A DNA stretch of 64,000 nucleotides from Bacillus sp. OV322. GTDB taxonomy: Bacteria; Bacillota; Bacilli; Bacillales; DSM-1321. Shown here piece after piece: positions 1 to 9,430 of this stretch. The stretch spans positions 806,001-870,000 of the forward strand of contig NZ_FOMA01000001.1 in assembly GCF_900112495.1 (NCBI RefSeq). The letters are read 5' to 3'. Numbering within the stretch: position 1 is the stretch's first letter; each line of letters opens with the position of its first letter. A program made the position numbers and the translations under genes. Under the pieces are notes generated by a model. That model had not been told where the DNA came from. It searched no databases and saw only the letters and a list, made by a program, of their open reading frames with translations.

Positions 1-68
1 TTTGTTAAAAATAAGGAAGTTTTCAAAAACTCCAAATAAGCTGCCTTAAACAAAAGCAGTATTTTAAG

Positions 69-106
69 GGACCGAGAAACCAGGACTGCTCTGGCATTCT
101 CGGTCC
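69..106. terminator. Stem-loop upstream of cinA
   Basis: A 10-bp perfect inverted repeat (GGACCGAGAA at 69-78, TTCTCGGTCC at 97-106) has a smaller CCAG/CTGG stem nested in its loop. No clear U-tract follows. It could be a terminator or attenuator for the gene upstream of cinA, which lies outside the window (pgsA in B. subtilis). Confidence 0.4.
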
Positions 107-206
107 TTAGGCCGTTTTAAAGCCGTGGTGATAAACGGTAATTGTTTACCTCGCCATACTTAAGGTAAATATATGGTGTGAATGATTATAATCGGGAGGT
201 CTTTTA

Positions 207-1451
207 ATGGATGCAGAAATCATTGCAGTGGGATCTGAGCTGCTCTTAGGGCAAATCGCAAACACAAATGGGCAATTTCTTTCCAGGCAATTTGCAGAAA
301 TGGGAATTAACGTTTTTTACCATACTGTTGCAGGAGACAATGCCGGCCGGCTGAAATCGGCTATAGAAGCAGCAGAAAAAAGAGCAGACTTAATTGTTTT
401 CACAGGAGGGCTCGGGCCGACAAAAGACGATTTGACAAAAGAAACAATATCAAAGCATTTAGGGAAAAAACTTGTTTATGATGAGGCGGCATTAGCCTCT
501 ATTAAGACCTACTTTCAAAAAACCGGGCGTGAAATGACCGAAAATAATAAAAAGCAAGCACTCATACTGGAAGGCTCGGAGGTCTTGCCCAATGATCACG
601 GCATGGCGCCGGGAATGGTGCTGGATTCCGATGGAAAAACATATATGCTTCTTCCTGGACCCCCGAAAGAAATGAATCCAATGTTCATTTCATACGGCCA
701 TAAAATCTTGATGGGCAAACTTGATAAACATGAAATTATTGAATCGAAGGTTCTCCGCTTTTTCGGAATCGGTGAAGCTCTGCTTGAGACAAGAATTGCT
801 GATTTGCTGGATGGACAAGGCAATCCGACAATTGCGCCTCTTGCCTCTGATGGAGAAGTTACATTAAGAATCACAGCTAAAAACGAATCCAGGGAAAAGT
901 GCGCTGAGCTAATCCAGCAGGCTGAAAAGAGCATTATGGAACGGGTTGGCGAGTATTACTACGGCGAGGGAGAAACTTCGCTTATTAAAGAGCTGGTTAA
1001 GGAAATGACTGCAAGAGGACTTACAGTTGCAGCAGCTGAAAGCCTTACTGGAGGCATGTTTCAGGAACAGCTTACAACCATTCCGGGAGCAGGGAAAATT
1101 TTTAGGGGCGGTGTGGTTGCCTATTCAACAGAAGTGAAAGAGAAAGTATTGAAGATCACTCCAGAAACTATTTCTTCCCATGGAGTTGTCAGCATGGAAT
1201 GCGCTAGGGAAATGGCCGTAAATATCAGGGAGATGATGGATGCTGACGCGGGCATCAGCTTTACTGGTGTGGCTGGGCCTGACGAACAAGAAGGAAAGCC
1301 TGTCGGCACTGTTTTTATAGGAATTTCAATTGGTGATAAAAAACCAATCATTGAACGGTTAAATCTTTCAGGCAGCCGGGCTCAGATCCGGATGAGAAGC
1401 GTGAAATATGGATGCCGCTTTCTGATTCACCGTTTAATAGATCTTATCTGA
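207..1451 (+). CDS. cinA: CinA, competence/damage-inducible nicotinamide-nucleotide amidase family
   Basis: The 414-residue product has the full CinA architecture. An N-terminal molybdopterin-binding (MoCF-like) domain carries GSELLLGQIANTN near residue 9 and the GGLGPTKDD motif near 67. A C-terminal amidase domain carries AAAESLTGG near 277 and SFTGVAGP near 350. The family recycles pyridine nucleotides (NMN deamidation and ADP-ribose hydrolysis). In Bacillus and Streptococcus the gene lies just upstream of recA, as here. ATG start follows GGGAGG. The length is normal and the gene looks intact. Confidence 0.95.
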   Translation: MDAEIIAVGSELLLGQIANTNGQFLSRQFAEMGINVFYHTVAGDNAGRLKSAIEAAEKRADLIVFTGGLGPTKDDLTKETISKHLGKKLVYDEAALASIKTYFQKTGREMTENNKKQALILEGSEVLPNDHGMAPGMVLDSDGKTYMLLPGPPKEMNPMFISYGHKILMGKLDKHEIIESKVLRFFGIGEALLETRIADLLDGQGNPTIAPLASDGEVTLRITAKNESREKCAELIQQAEKSIMERVGEYYYGEGETSLIKELVKEMTARGLTVAAAESLTGGMFQEQLTTIPGAGKIFRGGVVAYSTEVKEKVLKITPETISSHGVVSMECAREMAVNIREMMDADAGISFTGVAGPDEQEGKPVGTVFIGISIGDKKPIIERLNLSGSRAQIRMRSVKYGCRFLIHRLIDLI

Positions 1452-1744
1452 GCAATGTATTTGACAGTTATAGAGATTGGTCATAATTCCCTCAAGCTGG
1501 GAGCAACTTTGGTTTTAACCTGCTTTATCTGAAGGAAGGCTAAAAAAAATAGTATAGCTGATGGAGTATTCTTTATGGCGGTCCGCTCCTTTTGATCAGG
1601 TTTTATTTGGAATCTTTGATGGCAGAAGCAGGGGCAAATTGAATAAACAGATTTTGAGTAAAAAGGATATTTTTCTTTCATTTACAGTTTGGAAATCAAA
1701 TGTTCACCAGGGAAAAACGTTATTTTGCTTTTCTTCTTTGAGAT
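1452..1744. other. cinA-recA intergenic region, no gene supported
   Basis: About 290 bases separate cinA from the recA control region. The only open frame (61 codons from 1561) has no convincing ribosome binding site and resembles nothing I know. I see no RNA gene or repeat. Confidence 0.5.
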
Positions 1745-1773
1745 AAAAAAAACGAATGAATGTTCGTTTTTTT
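1745..1773 (+). promoter_or_regulatory. LexA (SOS) box of recA embedded in a terminator-like hairpin
   Basis: CGAATGAATGTTCG at 1753-1766 matches the Bacillus LexA operator (CGAAC-N4-GTTCG) at 9 of the 10 defined positions. It lies inside a longer inverted repeat with A-rich and T-rich flanks on both sides, so the same DNA could also form a bidirectional intrinsic terminator after cinA. It sits just upstream of the recA promoter. Confidence 0.75.
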
Positions 1774-1775
1774 GC

Positions 1776-1804
1776 TTGGCAAATGAAAGAAAAAAGTATA
1801 TAGT
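1776..1804 (+). promoter_or_regulatory. Probable sigma-A promoter of recA
   Basis: TTGGCA (1776-1781), a 17-bp spacer and TATAGT (1799-1804) form a good sigma-A promoter. It begins 10 bp downstream of the LexA box. The leader to the recA start is long, about 195 nt. Confidence 0.65.
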
Positions 1805-2005
1805 AGAGATAGGTTATGAGATGAGCTGCAATCGTCCAATTTCTTGTTTCTGATAGCAGCATCACTGATAACACTGCCCCGGAAACAAAAGAGGGTGCCT
1901 GATTAGCAGGCGGAAGAACAACAAATACATCAGGAAATGCTTACATTTAAATAGAATGAATTTTGGCTGGATATCCGGCTGATAGATTATAGAGGAGGAA
2001 CTTTA

Positions 2006-3049
2006 GTGGGAGATCGTCAAGCGGCATTAGAAATGGCTTTAAAACAAATTGAAAAGCAATTCGGCAAGGGTTCAATCATGAAATTAGGAGAACAGTCAGA
2101 CCGGAGAATATCCACTATATCCAGCGGCTCGCTTGCACTGGATGTTGCGCTCGGAGTTGGCGGGTATCCCCGCGGCCGTGTCATTGAAATTTATGGCCCG
2201 GAAAGTTCAGGTAAAACAACAGTTGCACTGCATGCTATTGCAGAAGTACAGGCAAATGGGGGACAGGCAGCGTTCATAGATGCTGAACATGCTTTAGACC
2301 CTGCCTATTCGCAAAAATTAGGCGTTAATATTGATGAGCTGCTGCTTTCCCAGCCGGATACCGGCGAGCAGGCATTGGAAATTGCAGAAGCACTAGTGCG
2401 AAGCGGCGCTGTGGATATCATTGTTATTGACTCTGTTGCAGCCCTAGTTCCTAAAGCAGAGATTGAAGGAGAAATGGGAGACTCCCATGTGGGCCTTCAG
2501 GCAAGATTGATGTCCCAGGGTCTAAGGAAGCTTTCTGGTGCAATAAACAAATCCAATACAATTGCTATTTTCATAAACCAGATCCGTGAAAAAATCGGTG
2601 TGATGTTCGGAAATCCCGAAACGACTCCTGGTGGACGTGCTCTAAAATTCTATTCAACTGTCCGGCTTGAAGTCAGACGTGCTGAACAGCTGAAACAGGG
2701 CAATGATGTAGTGGGAAATAAGACAAAAATAAAAGTTGTAAAGAACAAGGTTGCCCCGCCATTCCGCCAGGCAGAAGTTGATATTATGTATGGTGAAGGT
2801 ATTTCCCGTGAAGGGGAAATCATTGATATGGGCTCTGATCTTGATATTGTACAAAAAAGCGGATCATGGTATTCATACAATGATGAGCGTCTTGGCCAAG
2901 GACGAGAGAATGCAAAATTGTTCTTGAAAGAAAACAAGTCCCTTCAGCAGGAAGTTGTAAAGAAAATCAGGGATCATTATAACCTAGATGGAGAACACTT
3001 TGCTGAAGCAGAAGAAGATGACCAAAACGGATTAGAATTGGAAGATTGA
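2006..3049 (+). CDS. recA: RecA recombinase
   Basis: RecA is the DNA-dependent ATPase for homologous strand exchange, and it is the co-protease that triggers LexA self-cleavage. The protein is 347 residues. It has Walker [10 protein letters not shown] near residue 64, the [12 protein letters not shown] Walker B strand near 140, loop L2 around [20 protein letters not shown], and the usual acidic C-terminal tail. The start is GTG after GAGGAGGAAC at the right spacing. Regulation is by LexA through the box at 1753-1766. A terminator follows. Confidence 0.98.
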   Translation: MGDRQAALEMALKQIEKQFGKGSIMKLGEQSDRRISTISSGSLALDVALGVGGYPRGRVIEIYGPESSGKTTVALHAIAEVQANGGQAAFIDAEHALDPAYSQKLGVNIDELLLSQPDTGEQALEIAEALVRSGAVDIIVIDSVAALVPKAEIEGEMGDSHVGLQARLMSQGLRKLSGAINKSNTIAIFINQIREKIGVMFGNPETTPGGRALKFYSTVRLEVRRAEQLKQGNDVVGNKTKIKVVKNKVAPPFRQAEVDIMYGEGISREGEIIDMGSDLDIVQKSGSWYSYNDERLGQGRENAKLFLKENKSLQQEVVKKIRDHYNLDGEHFAEAEEDDQNGLELED

Positions 3050-3053
3050 AAAA

Positions 3054-3089
3054 AGGGGGGCTAAGCATGATGCTTGGCCTCTTTTTTTA
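3054..3089 (+). terminator. recA terminator
   Basis: A G/C-rich stem with core AAGCAT/ATGCTT is followed by seven T residues immediately after the recA stop codon. Confidence 0.85.
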
Positions 3090-3297
3090 TACTTTTAGAT
3101 ATATAGGTAAGAGGGTTAAAGCCTTGACCATAAGGAGGCTGCTAATTTAGGTTTTCTGGCATAACGGAGCCTTCGCCTGCTTTTTAAGTGATGCTTTGGC
3201 ATTTGTAAATATACAGCATGGCTGCCTGTTTTGAAAGAGAGCATGCAGAGAAACTGTTTCATCCTTCTGAATATTCATAAACAGTAAGGTCAACCCC

Positions 3298-3326
3298 TTG
3301 ACAATAAAATTTCTCAACTATACAAT
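3298..3326 (+). promoter_or_regulatory. Sigma-A promoter of rny
   Basis: Consensus TTGACA (3298-3303), a 17-bp spacer and TACAAT (3321-3326). It lies in the otherwise gene-free 3090-3462 stretch and gives a leader of about 130 nt ahead of the rny start. Confidence 0.75.
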
Positions 3327-3462
3327 TAACATGTATATTTTACATTTTTTCAAACTGATACTTTAAAAAGCCAAGTGCTGTGTATTGAAGTTATGTACAA
3401 TGTACTTGCTGACAGTTCAAATTAATGATGTAAAAAAAGTTCATAGCAAGGGAGGTGAAACG

Positions 3463-5022
3463 ATGGAACCCATAACAATCATCTCCATTTTGCTTGGCCT
3501 ATTCGTCGGTGCAGTTGTTGGCTATTTTGTGCATAAAACTAAGTCTGAAAACAAAATAGCAGGGGCTAGAGGCTCTGCAGAACAAATCCTTGAGGATGCT
3601 AAACGTGAAGCGGACGCCTTGAAAAAGGAAGCCTTATTGGAAGCAAAAGACGAAATTCACAAGCTTCGTTCTGATTCTGAACGTGAAGTTCGGGAACGAA
3701 GGACTGAATTGCAAAAACAGGAAAATCGATTATTGCAAAAAGAAGAGAACCTTGACCGTAAAGATGATACGTTAGATAAACGTGAAAACCTTTTGGAAAA
3801 GAAAGAAGATTCTCTGAACCAAAGACAACAGCATATTGAAGAGATGGAAAGCAAAGTGGACGAGATGGTTCGTAAGCAGCAAACAGAGCTGGAGCGTGTA
3901 TCGAGCTTAACACGCGAAGAAGCGAAGTCGATTATTATTGATCGTACTGAGAATGAACTGGCCCATGATATTGCACTTATGATTAAAGAGAGTGAAAATC
4001 GCGCCAAAGAGGAATCCGATAAAAAAGCGAAAGAAGTTCTTTCTCTGGCTATTCAGCGTTGTGCAGCTGATCACGTAGCAGAAACCACCGTTTCTGTCGT
4101 GAATTTGCCAAATGATGAAATGAAGGGCCGTATTATCGGCCGCGAAGGGCGAAATATCCGTACGTTAGAGACACTGACAGGAATTGATTTAATTATTGAT
4201 GATACTCCTGAAGCAGTTATTTTATCCGGATTCGACCCGATTAGGCGAGAAACTGCTCGATTGGCACTGGAAAAACTGGTGCAGGATGGACGTATTCACC
4301 CTGCCCGCATTGAAGAAATGGTGGACAAGTCCAGGCGTGAAGTGGATGAGCATATTCGTGAAATTGGTGAACAAACCACTTTTGAAGTTGGTGTTCACGG
4401 GCTCCATCCGGATCTCATTAAAATTCTAGGACGATTGAAATTCCGTACAAGCTATGGACAAAACGTTCTGAAGCATTCTATTGAGGTTGCCCAATTGTCA
4501 GGTTTATTAGCTGCCGAGCTGGGTGAAGATGAAACCCTTGCCCGCCGTGCAGGTTTGCTGCATGATATCGGAAAGGCAATTGACCATGAAGTGGAAGGAA
4601 GCCACGTCGAAATTGGCGTTGAACTTGCTACTAAGTATAAAGAACACCCAGTAGTGATTAACAGCATTGCTTCCCATCATGGCGATACTGAGCCAACCTC
4701 AGTTATAGCCGTTCTGGTAGCTGCCGCTGACGCTCTTTCTGCCGCAAGGCCAGGAGCTCGCAGTGAAACACTGGAAAATTACATCCGCAGACTTGAAAAG
4801 CTGGAGGAAATCTCCGAATCCTATGATGGAGTCGAGAAGTCATTCGCTATCCAAGCTGGCCGTGAGGTAAGGATTATGGTCAAGCCTGAACAAATCGATG
4901 ATTTAGAAGCGCATCGTCTTGCGAGGGATATCCGGAAACGGATTGAAGAGGAATTGGATTATCCGGGACATATTAAAGTAACAGTCATCAGGGAAACCAG
5001 GGCTGTGGAATACGCAAAATAA
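3463..5022 (+). CDS. rny: Ribonuclease Y
   Basis: RNase Y is the membrane-anchored endoribonuclease that initiates mRNA decay in Firmicutes. The 519-residue protein starts at the ATG preceded by GGAGGTG; upstream in-frame ATGs lack a ribosome binding site. Domains in order: an N-terminal transmembrane helix (residues ~5-23), a long charged coiled coil (~30-205), a KH domain with [15 protein letters not shown] (~220), and an HD phosphohydrolase domain with catalytic HDIGKAID (~365). The neighbours recA upstream and ymdB downstream match B. subtilis. Confidence 0.97.
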   Translation: MEPITIISILLGLFVGAVVGYFVHKTKSENKIAGARGSAEQILEDAKREADALKKEALLEAKDEIHKLRSDSEREVRERRTELQKQENRLLQKEENLDRKDDTLDKRENLLEKKEDSLNQRQQHIEEMESKVDEMVRKQQTELERVSSLTREEAKSIIIDRTENELAHDIALMIKESENRAKEESDKKAKEVLSLAIQRCAADHVAETTVSVVNLPNDEMKGRIIGREGRNIRTLETLTGIDLIIDDTPEAVILSGFDPIRRETARLALEKLVQDGRIHPARIEEMVDKSRREVDEHIREIGEQTTFEVGVHGLHPDLIKILGRLKFRTSYGQNVLKHSIEVAQLSGLLAAELGEDETLARRAGLLHDIGKAIDHEVEGSHVEIGVELATKYKEHPVVINSIASHHGDTEPTSVIAVLVAAADALSAARPGARSETLENYIRRLEKLEEISESYDGVEKSFAIQAGREVRIMVKPEQIDDLEAHRLARDIRKRIEEELDYPGHIKVTVIRETRAVEYAK

Positions 5023-5056
5023 ACAAAGCGGAGATTCTCCGCTTTGTTTTTTTTTC
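5023..5056 (+). terminator. rny terminator
   Basis: A perfect 11-bp stem (ACAAAGCGGAG / CTCCGCTTTGT, 3-nt loop) runs into a T-tract immediately after the rny stop. Confidence 0.92.
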
Positions 5057-5166
5057 TGCGGCATATATCAATTGCCGCGTTCCCTGAATGGCTGGAGGAT
5101 AGTATGATACAATGAGAGAGATGTACAGCAAAAACTTACATGTAAAAGAGAAAGGGACTACTAAAT

Positions 5167-5964
5167 ATGAAATTGCTTTTTGTTGGTGATGTCGTGGGTT
5201 CTCCAGGCAGAGATATGCTTAAGGAGTACCTGCCGAAAATGAAGGAAAAATTCAAACCGCATATCACTATTGTGAATGGTGAAAATGCTGCTGGAGGACG
5301 CGGCATTACTGAAAAAATATATCGTGAATTCCTTGGATGGGGTGCACAGGCAGTGACATTAGGAAATCATGCATGGGATAACCGTGAAATATTTGAGTTT
5401 ATTGATGATGCGAAATATCTTGTCAGGCCAGCAAATTTTCCTGAGGAAACGCCAGGTGAAGGATTAAAGTTTCTTAAACTTAATCAGTATGAAATTGCCA
5501 TTATTAATCTGCAAGCCAGGACGTTTATGCCCGCATTGGATTGTCCGTTTCGTAAAGCGGAAGAACTTGTTGCTGAGGCGAGAAAAAGGACGCCTATCAT
5601 TTTTGTAGACTTTCACGGAGAAGCTACAAGCGAAAAACAGGCAATGGGCTGGTTTTTAGATGGACAAGTTTCAGCTGTGATTGGAACTCATACGCATGTG
5701 CAGACAGCTGATCAGCGGATACTTCCAGGCGGAACAGCTTATTTATCAGATGCAGGAATGACCGGTCCATATGACGGTATTTTGGGAATGGAAAAAGAAG
5801 CTGTCATCCACAGGTTTTTGACAAGTCTTCCAGTCCGATTCGAAGTGCCAAAAACCGGGAGAACAGTGCTAAGTGCAGTTTTAATTGATATAGATGAAAA
5901 AACCGGTAAATCCCGAAAAATAGATACAATTTTAATTAATGAGGATCATCCATTCTATCATTAA
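5167..5964 (+). CDS. ymdB: YmdB metallophosphoesterase
   Basis: This 265-residue protein matches the YmdB family of calcineurin-like phosphodiesterases, which hydrolyse 2',3'-cyclic nucleotides and in B. subtilis influence motility-versus-biofilm cell fate. Metal ligands are visible in GDVVGSPGRD (N-terminus), NGENAAGGRG (~40), GNHAWDN (~66), VDFHGEATSEK (~148) and GTHTHVQTAD (~178). It follows rny as in B. subtilis but has its own upstream region. Length is normal and no defect is seen. Confidence 0.93.
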   Translation: MKLLFVGDVVGSPGRDMLKEYLPKMKEKFKPHITIVNGENAAGGRGITEKIYREFLGWGAQAVTLGNHAWDNREIFEFIDDAKYLVRPANFPEETPGEGLKFLKLNQYEIAIINLQARTFMPALDCPFRKAEELVAEARKRTPIIFVDFHGEATSEKQAMGWFLDGQVSAVIGTHTHVQTADQRILPGGTAYLSDAGMTGPYDGILGMEKEAVIHRFLTSLPVRFEVPKTGRTVLSAVLIDIDEKTGKSRKIDTILINEDHPFYH

Positions 5965-6181
5965 GCTTCCGCCTTTGTACTGTCGTGCATAGGAGGCAAT
6001 GCACTATTTTCGGTCTGGCCCGTTTGACGCTCCCTCTTTTCCAGGCTCTTTCCATGATAGTGTGACAAGTTATTTTCTGTGACATGTCATACTGTTTTTA
6101 AATGATGAATATAGTATCAATGAAAAGAGTTATACCTTTTAAACAAGCGTGAAAAAGGTGGGAAAACAAGGAGGACTAGGA

Positions 6182-6442
6182 ATGGAAATATTAAAGGTTT
6201 CAGCAAAATCTAATCCTAATTCTGTAGCAGGCGCACTTGCTGGCGTTCTTAGAGAAAGAGGAGCGGCAGAAATCCAGGCCATAGGAGCCGGTGCGTTAAA
6301 TCAAGCCGTTAAGGCAGTAGCGATCGCAAGAGGGTTTGTCGCACCTAGTGGAGTAGACTTGATTTGTATTCCTGCCTTTACAGATATTTTGATTGATGGA
6401 GAAGAACGGACGGCTATTAAATTGATTGTTGAACCGAGATAA
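6182..6442 (+). CDS. spoVS: SpoVS, stage V sporulation protein S
   Basis: SpoVS is a small Alba-like, probably nucleic-acid-binding protein needed for coat assembly and spore development. The 86-residue product is almost invariant in sporeformers, and here MEILKVSAKS at the N-terminus and the GAGALNQAVKAVAIARGF core are conserved. The ATG is preceded by AAGGAGGACTAGGA, so the in-frame upstream extension (from 6149) is not used. The upstream sequence GATGAATAT (6104-6112) resembles a sigma-H -10 element, but no convincing -35 was found. Confidence 0.95.
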   Translation: MEILKVSAKSNPNSVAGALAGVLRERGAAEIQAIGAGALNQAVKAVAIARGFVAPSGVDLICIPAFTDILIDGEERTAIKLIVEPR

Positions 6443-6470
6443 TATGTTTTTCTGATAAGCCTGTTTGCAG

Positions 6471-6492
6471 CCTGCGCAAGCAGGTTGTTTTT
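6471..6492 (+). terminator. spoVS terminator
   Basis: A CCTGC/GCAGG stem with a 4-nt loop is followed by TTGTTTTTT shortly after spoVS. Confidence 0.75.
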
Positions 6493-6535
6493 TATGATAT
6501 CCTTATATATTATAGTAGCCAAAAGGGGTTTATTC

Positions 6536-7450
6536 GTGAATATATTTGATGCACATTGTGATGTGCTTATGAAGATGTTTAACAATCCTTCACTTTCTTT
6601 TGACAGCGAATTGCTTCAATTATCATATGGGGCATTACAAGCTGCAGGAAAAGTTCAATGCTTTGCTATTTATATACCAGAAAACGTCCACCCGGATATG
6701 AAATTTATGGCTGCTTTATCACAGGTTCAATTATTCCATGAACGTATTCTGTCAAAGAAAGATATCATTTTCGTACAATCCAAATATGATATTGATCTTT
6801 TAAGAGAAGGGCAAATAGGAGCAATTTTGACTCTGGAAGGCTGCGATTGTATCGGTAATGATGTATTGAAGCTTCAGACACTCCTGAGACTTGGTGTTTC
6901 ATCAGTTGGATTGACATGGAACTTTTCAAATCTTCTTGCAGATGGAGCCATGGAAGAAAGAGGGGCAGGTTTATCAGGTTTTGGAAAGCAAGCAGTGCGC
7001 GTTTTGAATGAAAACTCGATAACCTGTGACGTTTCGCATTTATCTGAGCATGGATTTTGGGATGTAATTGATTTGGCAGATCACGTAATTGCTTCTCATT
7101 CCAATGTATATCGCCTATGCCCTCACCCGAGGAATTTAAGAGATGAGCAGATCAAAGCCATGATTAAAAGACACAGCATGATTGGAATTACTTTTGTTCC
7201 TCAGTTTTTGACGGCAGGTAAAGAAGCCGCTATAAAAGATATATTGAATCATATAGACTATATTTGCAGTCTTGGCGGGGAAAACAATATTGGCCTTGGC
7301 TCTGACTTTGATGGCATAGACTATACTGTCGCTTATTTGGCTTCTTATAGGGATTACAGCAGGCTGATTAATGAACTGGGAAAGTTTTACCCAGCTGCCC
7401 TTGCAGAAAAAATTATTTGGAGTAATTTTTCGGAAAATTTCTACAAATAA
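6536..7450 (+). CDS. Membrane-dipeptidase-type (M19) metallopeptidase
   Basis: The 304-residue product belongs to the M19 renal-dipeptidase family, zinc enzymes that cleave dipeptides. Visible metal-site motifs are FDAHCDVL (His-x-Asp at residues 5-7), the LEGCD glutamate (~100), DVSHLSE (~165), IASHSN (~187) and GLGSDFDGID near the C-terminus. I chose the GTG at 6536, preceded by AAAGGGG, because the longer frame has no ribosome binding site and the family motif begins right after it. Its own substrate is unknown. It lies between spoVS and the 2-oxoacid oxidoreductase genes, an interval absent from B. subtilis. Confidence 0.88.
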   Translation: MNIFDAHCDVLMKMFNNPSLSFDSELLQLSYGALQAAGKVQCFAIYIPENVHPDMKFMAALSQVQLFHERILSKKDIIFVQSKYDIDLLREGQIGAILTLEGCDCIGNDVLKLQTLLRLGVSSVGLTWNFSNLLADGAMEERGAGLSGFGKQAVRVLNENSITCDVSHLSEHGFWDVIDLADHVIASHSNVYRLCPHPRNLRDEQIKAMIKRHSMIGITFVPQFLTAGKEAAIKDILNHIDYICSLGGENNIGLGSDFDGIDYTVAYLASYRDYSRLINELGKFYPAALAEKIIWSNFSENFYK

Positions 7451-7692
7451 TCTGGATATTCGATTCTTTTTTGAAAAATAATGCAGATATATGTAATATT
7501 CATTCATTTTCTATTCTATAATAGCTAATTTTTTCCATATATCCAAGTTGCATTTTTTAATGTTAAACGCTAGAATGGAAGCATTTAGTACACCTTTCTC
7601 TATAAAGAAAGAACGGTATTTTTATACATAATAATGCTGTTTTTAATGTGGGGTGCTAGTTGGGCAGATTACTATTCTAAGGGGTGTAGCGC

Positions 7693-9429
7693 ATGATCAA
7701 TCAGCTTTCCTGGAAAGTTGGAGGACAGCAAGGTGAAGGCATAGAAAGCACTGGAGAAATATTCTGTATTGCCTTGAATCGCTTGGGTTATTATTTGTAT
7801 GGATACCGCCATTTTTCTTCACGGATAAAAGGGGGACATACAAACAATAAGATTCGTGTAAGCACTAAGCAAACTAGATCTGTTTCAGATGATTTAGATA
7901 TTCTTGTAGCTTTTGACCAGGAAACGATTGATGTGAATTATAAAGAACTGCATAACGGCGGCATTATCATTGCTGATGCGAAATTTGCACCTGTTTGCCC
8001 TGAAAACGCAAGCGCAGCCCTTTATGCTGTGCCATTTACGGATATTGCCTCTGAGCTTGGGACTTCTCTAATGAAAAATATGGTGGCCATAGGTGCTACA
8101 TGCGCTGTTTTGGAAATGGATACGATAGTTTTCAGGGAAGTGGTTCAGGAGATCTTCGGAAGAAAAGGCGAACAGATTGTCCAAAAAAATATGGAGGCCA
8201 TTCAATCAGGCTATGAATCTATGAAGAGTTTGATTGCAGGGAAACCAGTATCCATGGTGCTTCAAAAAGCGGACGGGCAAAAACGCCTGTTCATGATTGG
8301 AAACGATGCCATTGCTCTTGGAGCACTTGCGGGCGGATGCCGGTTTATGGCTGCATATCCCATAACGCCAGCGTCGGAAATTATGGAATACTTAATTAAA
8401 AAACTTCCGGCATTTGGAGGGACTGTAATCCAGACTGAAGATGAAATTGCTGCTGCCACGATGGCAATTGGTGCTGGCTATGGAGGTGTCCGCTCAATTA
8501 CGGCTTCAGCCGGTCCTGGACTTTCATTAAAAATGGAAGCCATTGGACTATCAGGCATGACGGAAACCCCGCTGGTTATAGTAGATACTCAAAGGGGGGG
8601 GCCATCGACAGGATTGCCGACAAAACAGGAACAATCTGACTTGATGGCAATGATATATGGCACACACGGGGAAATTCCGAAGATTGTTATTGCGCCAAGT
8701 ACTGTAGAAGAAGCATTTTATGATACAGCAGAAGCAATGAACCTCGCGGAGGAATATCAATGCCCAGTCATAGTGCTTTCCGATTTGCAGCTTTCTCTCG
8801 GTAAACAAACTGTACAGCCCCTTGACAGCAGCAAGGTAGAAATCCGGAGGGGCAAGCTTTTGGAAGAAGATCTTCCTGACTTGGGGCCTAATGAATATTT
8901 TAAACGCTTTGAGCTGACGGCCGATGGCATTTCACCTCGTGTTCTTCCAGGGACAAAGAATGGAATTCACCATATAACAGGGGTAGAACATGATGAAACA
9001 GGAAAACCGTCTGAGTCGGCAGCCAATCGCAAGCTGCAAATGGAAAAAAGGATGAAGAAAATAAAAAACCTTTCCATTTCTGAGCCGGTAGTGAAAAATG
9101 CCAAGCATAAAAAGGCAGACATCCTTCTTGTAGGTTTCAATTCTACAAGAGGAGCCATAGAAGAGGCAATGGAAAGACTTGAAGCTGATGGCATTAAAGC
9201 AAATCATGCTCATATACGTTTAATACACCCGTTTCCTGCTGATGAGCTTTTGCCCCTTATGCAAGCCTCCGACAGGATTGCAGTGATTGAAAATAATGCT
9301 ACAGGACAGCTCTCTAATTTAATAAAAATGAATGCAGGCCACATAGATAAAATCAGAAATATCCTGAAATATGACGGCAATCCATTCCTGCCGCATGAAA
9401 TTCATTCACAATGCAAGGAGCTGTTATAA
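7693..9429 (+). CDS. korA: 2-oxoacid:ferredoxin oxidoreductase, fused gamma-alpha subunit
   Basis: This is the 578-residue large subunit of a KorAB-type enzyme, which oxidatively decarboxylates 2-oxoacids (probably 2-oxoglutarate) to acyl-CoA with ferredoxin as acceptor. Residues ~1-185 are the gamma domain (GGQQGEGIESTGEIF, RIKGGHTNNKIRVS). The alpha domain follows, with GNDAIALGALAGGCRFMAAYPITP near 200, TEDEIAAA near 250 and the C-terminal transketolase-like domain from ~480. The beta subunit starts one base after this stop, so the two are cotranscribed. Substrate choice is inferred from family, not read from residues. Confidence 0.9.
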   Translation: MINQLSWKVGGQQGEGIESTGEIFCIALNRLGYYLYGYRHFSSRIKGGHTNNKIRVSTKQTRSVSDDLDILVAFDQETIDVNYKELHNGGIIIADAKFAPVCPENASAALYAVPFTDIASELGTSLMKNMVAIGATCAVLEMDTIVFREVVQEIFGRKGEQIVQKNMEAIQSGYESMKSLIAGKPVSMVLQKADGQKRLFMIGNDAIALGALAGGCRFMAAYPITPASEIMEYLIKKLPAFGGTVIQTEDEIAAATMAIGAGYGGVRSITASAGPGLSLKMEAIGLSGMTETPLVIVDTQRGGPSTGLPTKQEQSDLMAMIYGTHGEIPKIVIAPSTVEEAFYDTAEAMNLAEEYQCPVIVLSDLQLSLGKQTVQPLDSSKVEIRRGKLLEEDLPDLGPNEYFKRFELTADGISPRVLPGTKNGIHHITGVEHDETGKPSESAANRKLQMEKRMKKIKNLSISEPVVKNAKHKKADILLVGFNSTRGAIEEAMERLEADGIKANHAHIRLIHPFPADELLPLMQASDRIAVIENNATGQLSNLIKMNAGHIDKIRNILKYDGNPFLPHEIHSQCKELL

Positions 9430-9430
9430 T

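Noticed and set aside
1561-1746. 61-codon frame between cinA and recA
   Set aside because: No ribosome binding site, not similar to any protein I know, and it runs into the recA control region.
6104-6112. Sigma-H promoter for spoVS
   Set aside because: The -10-like GATGAATAT is suggestive, but no convincing -35 element lies at the right distance, so it is mentioned only in the spoVS entry.
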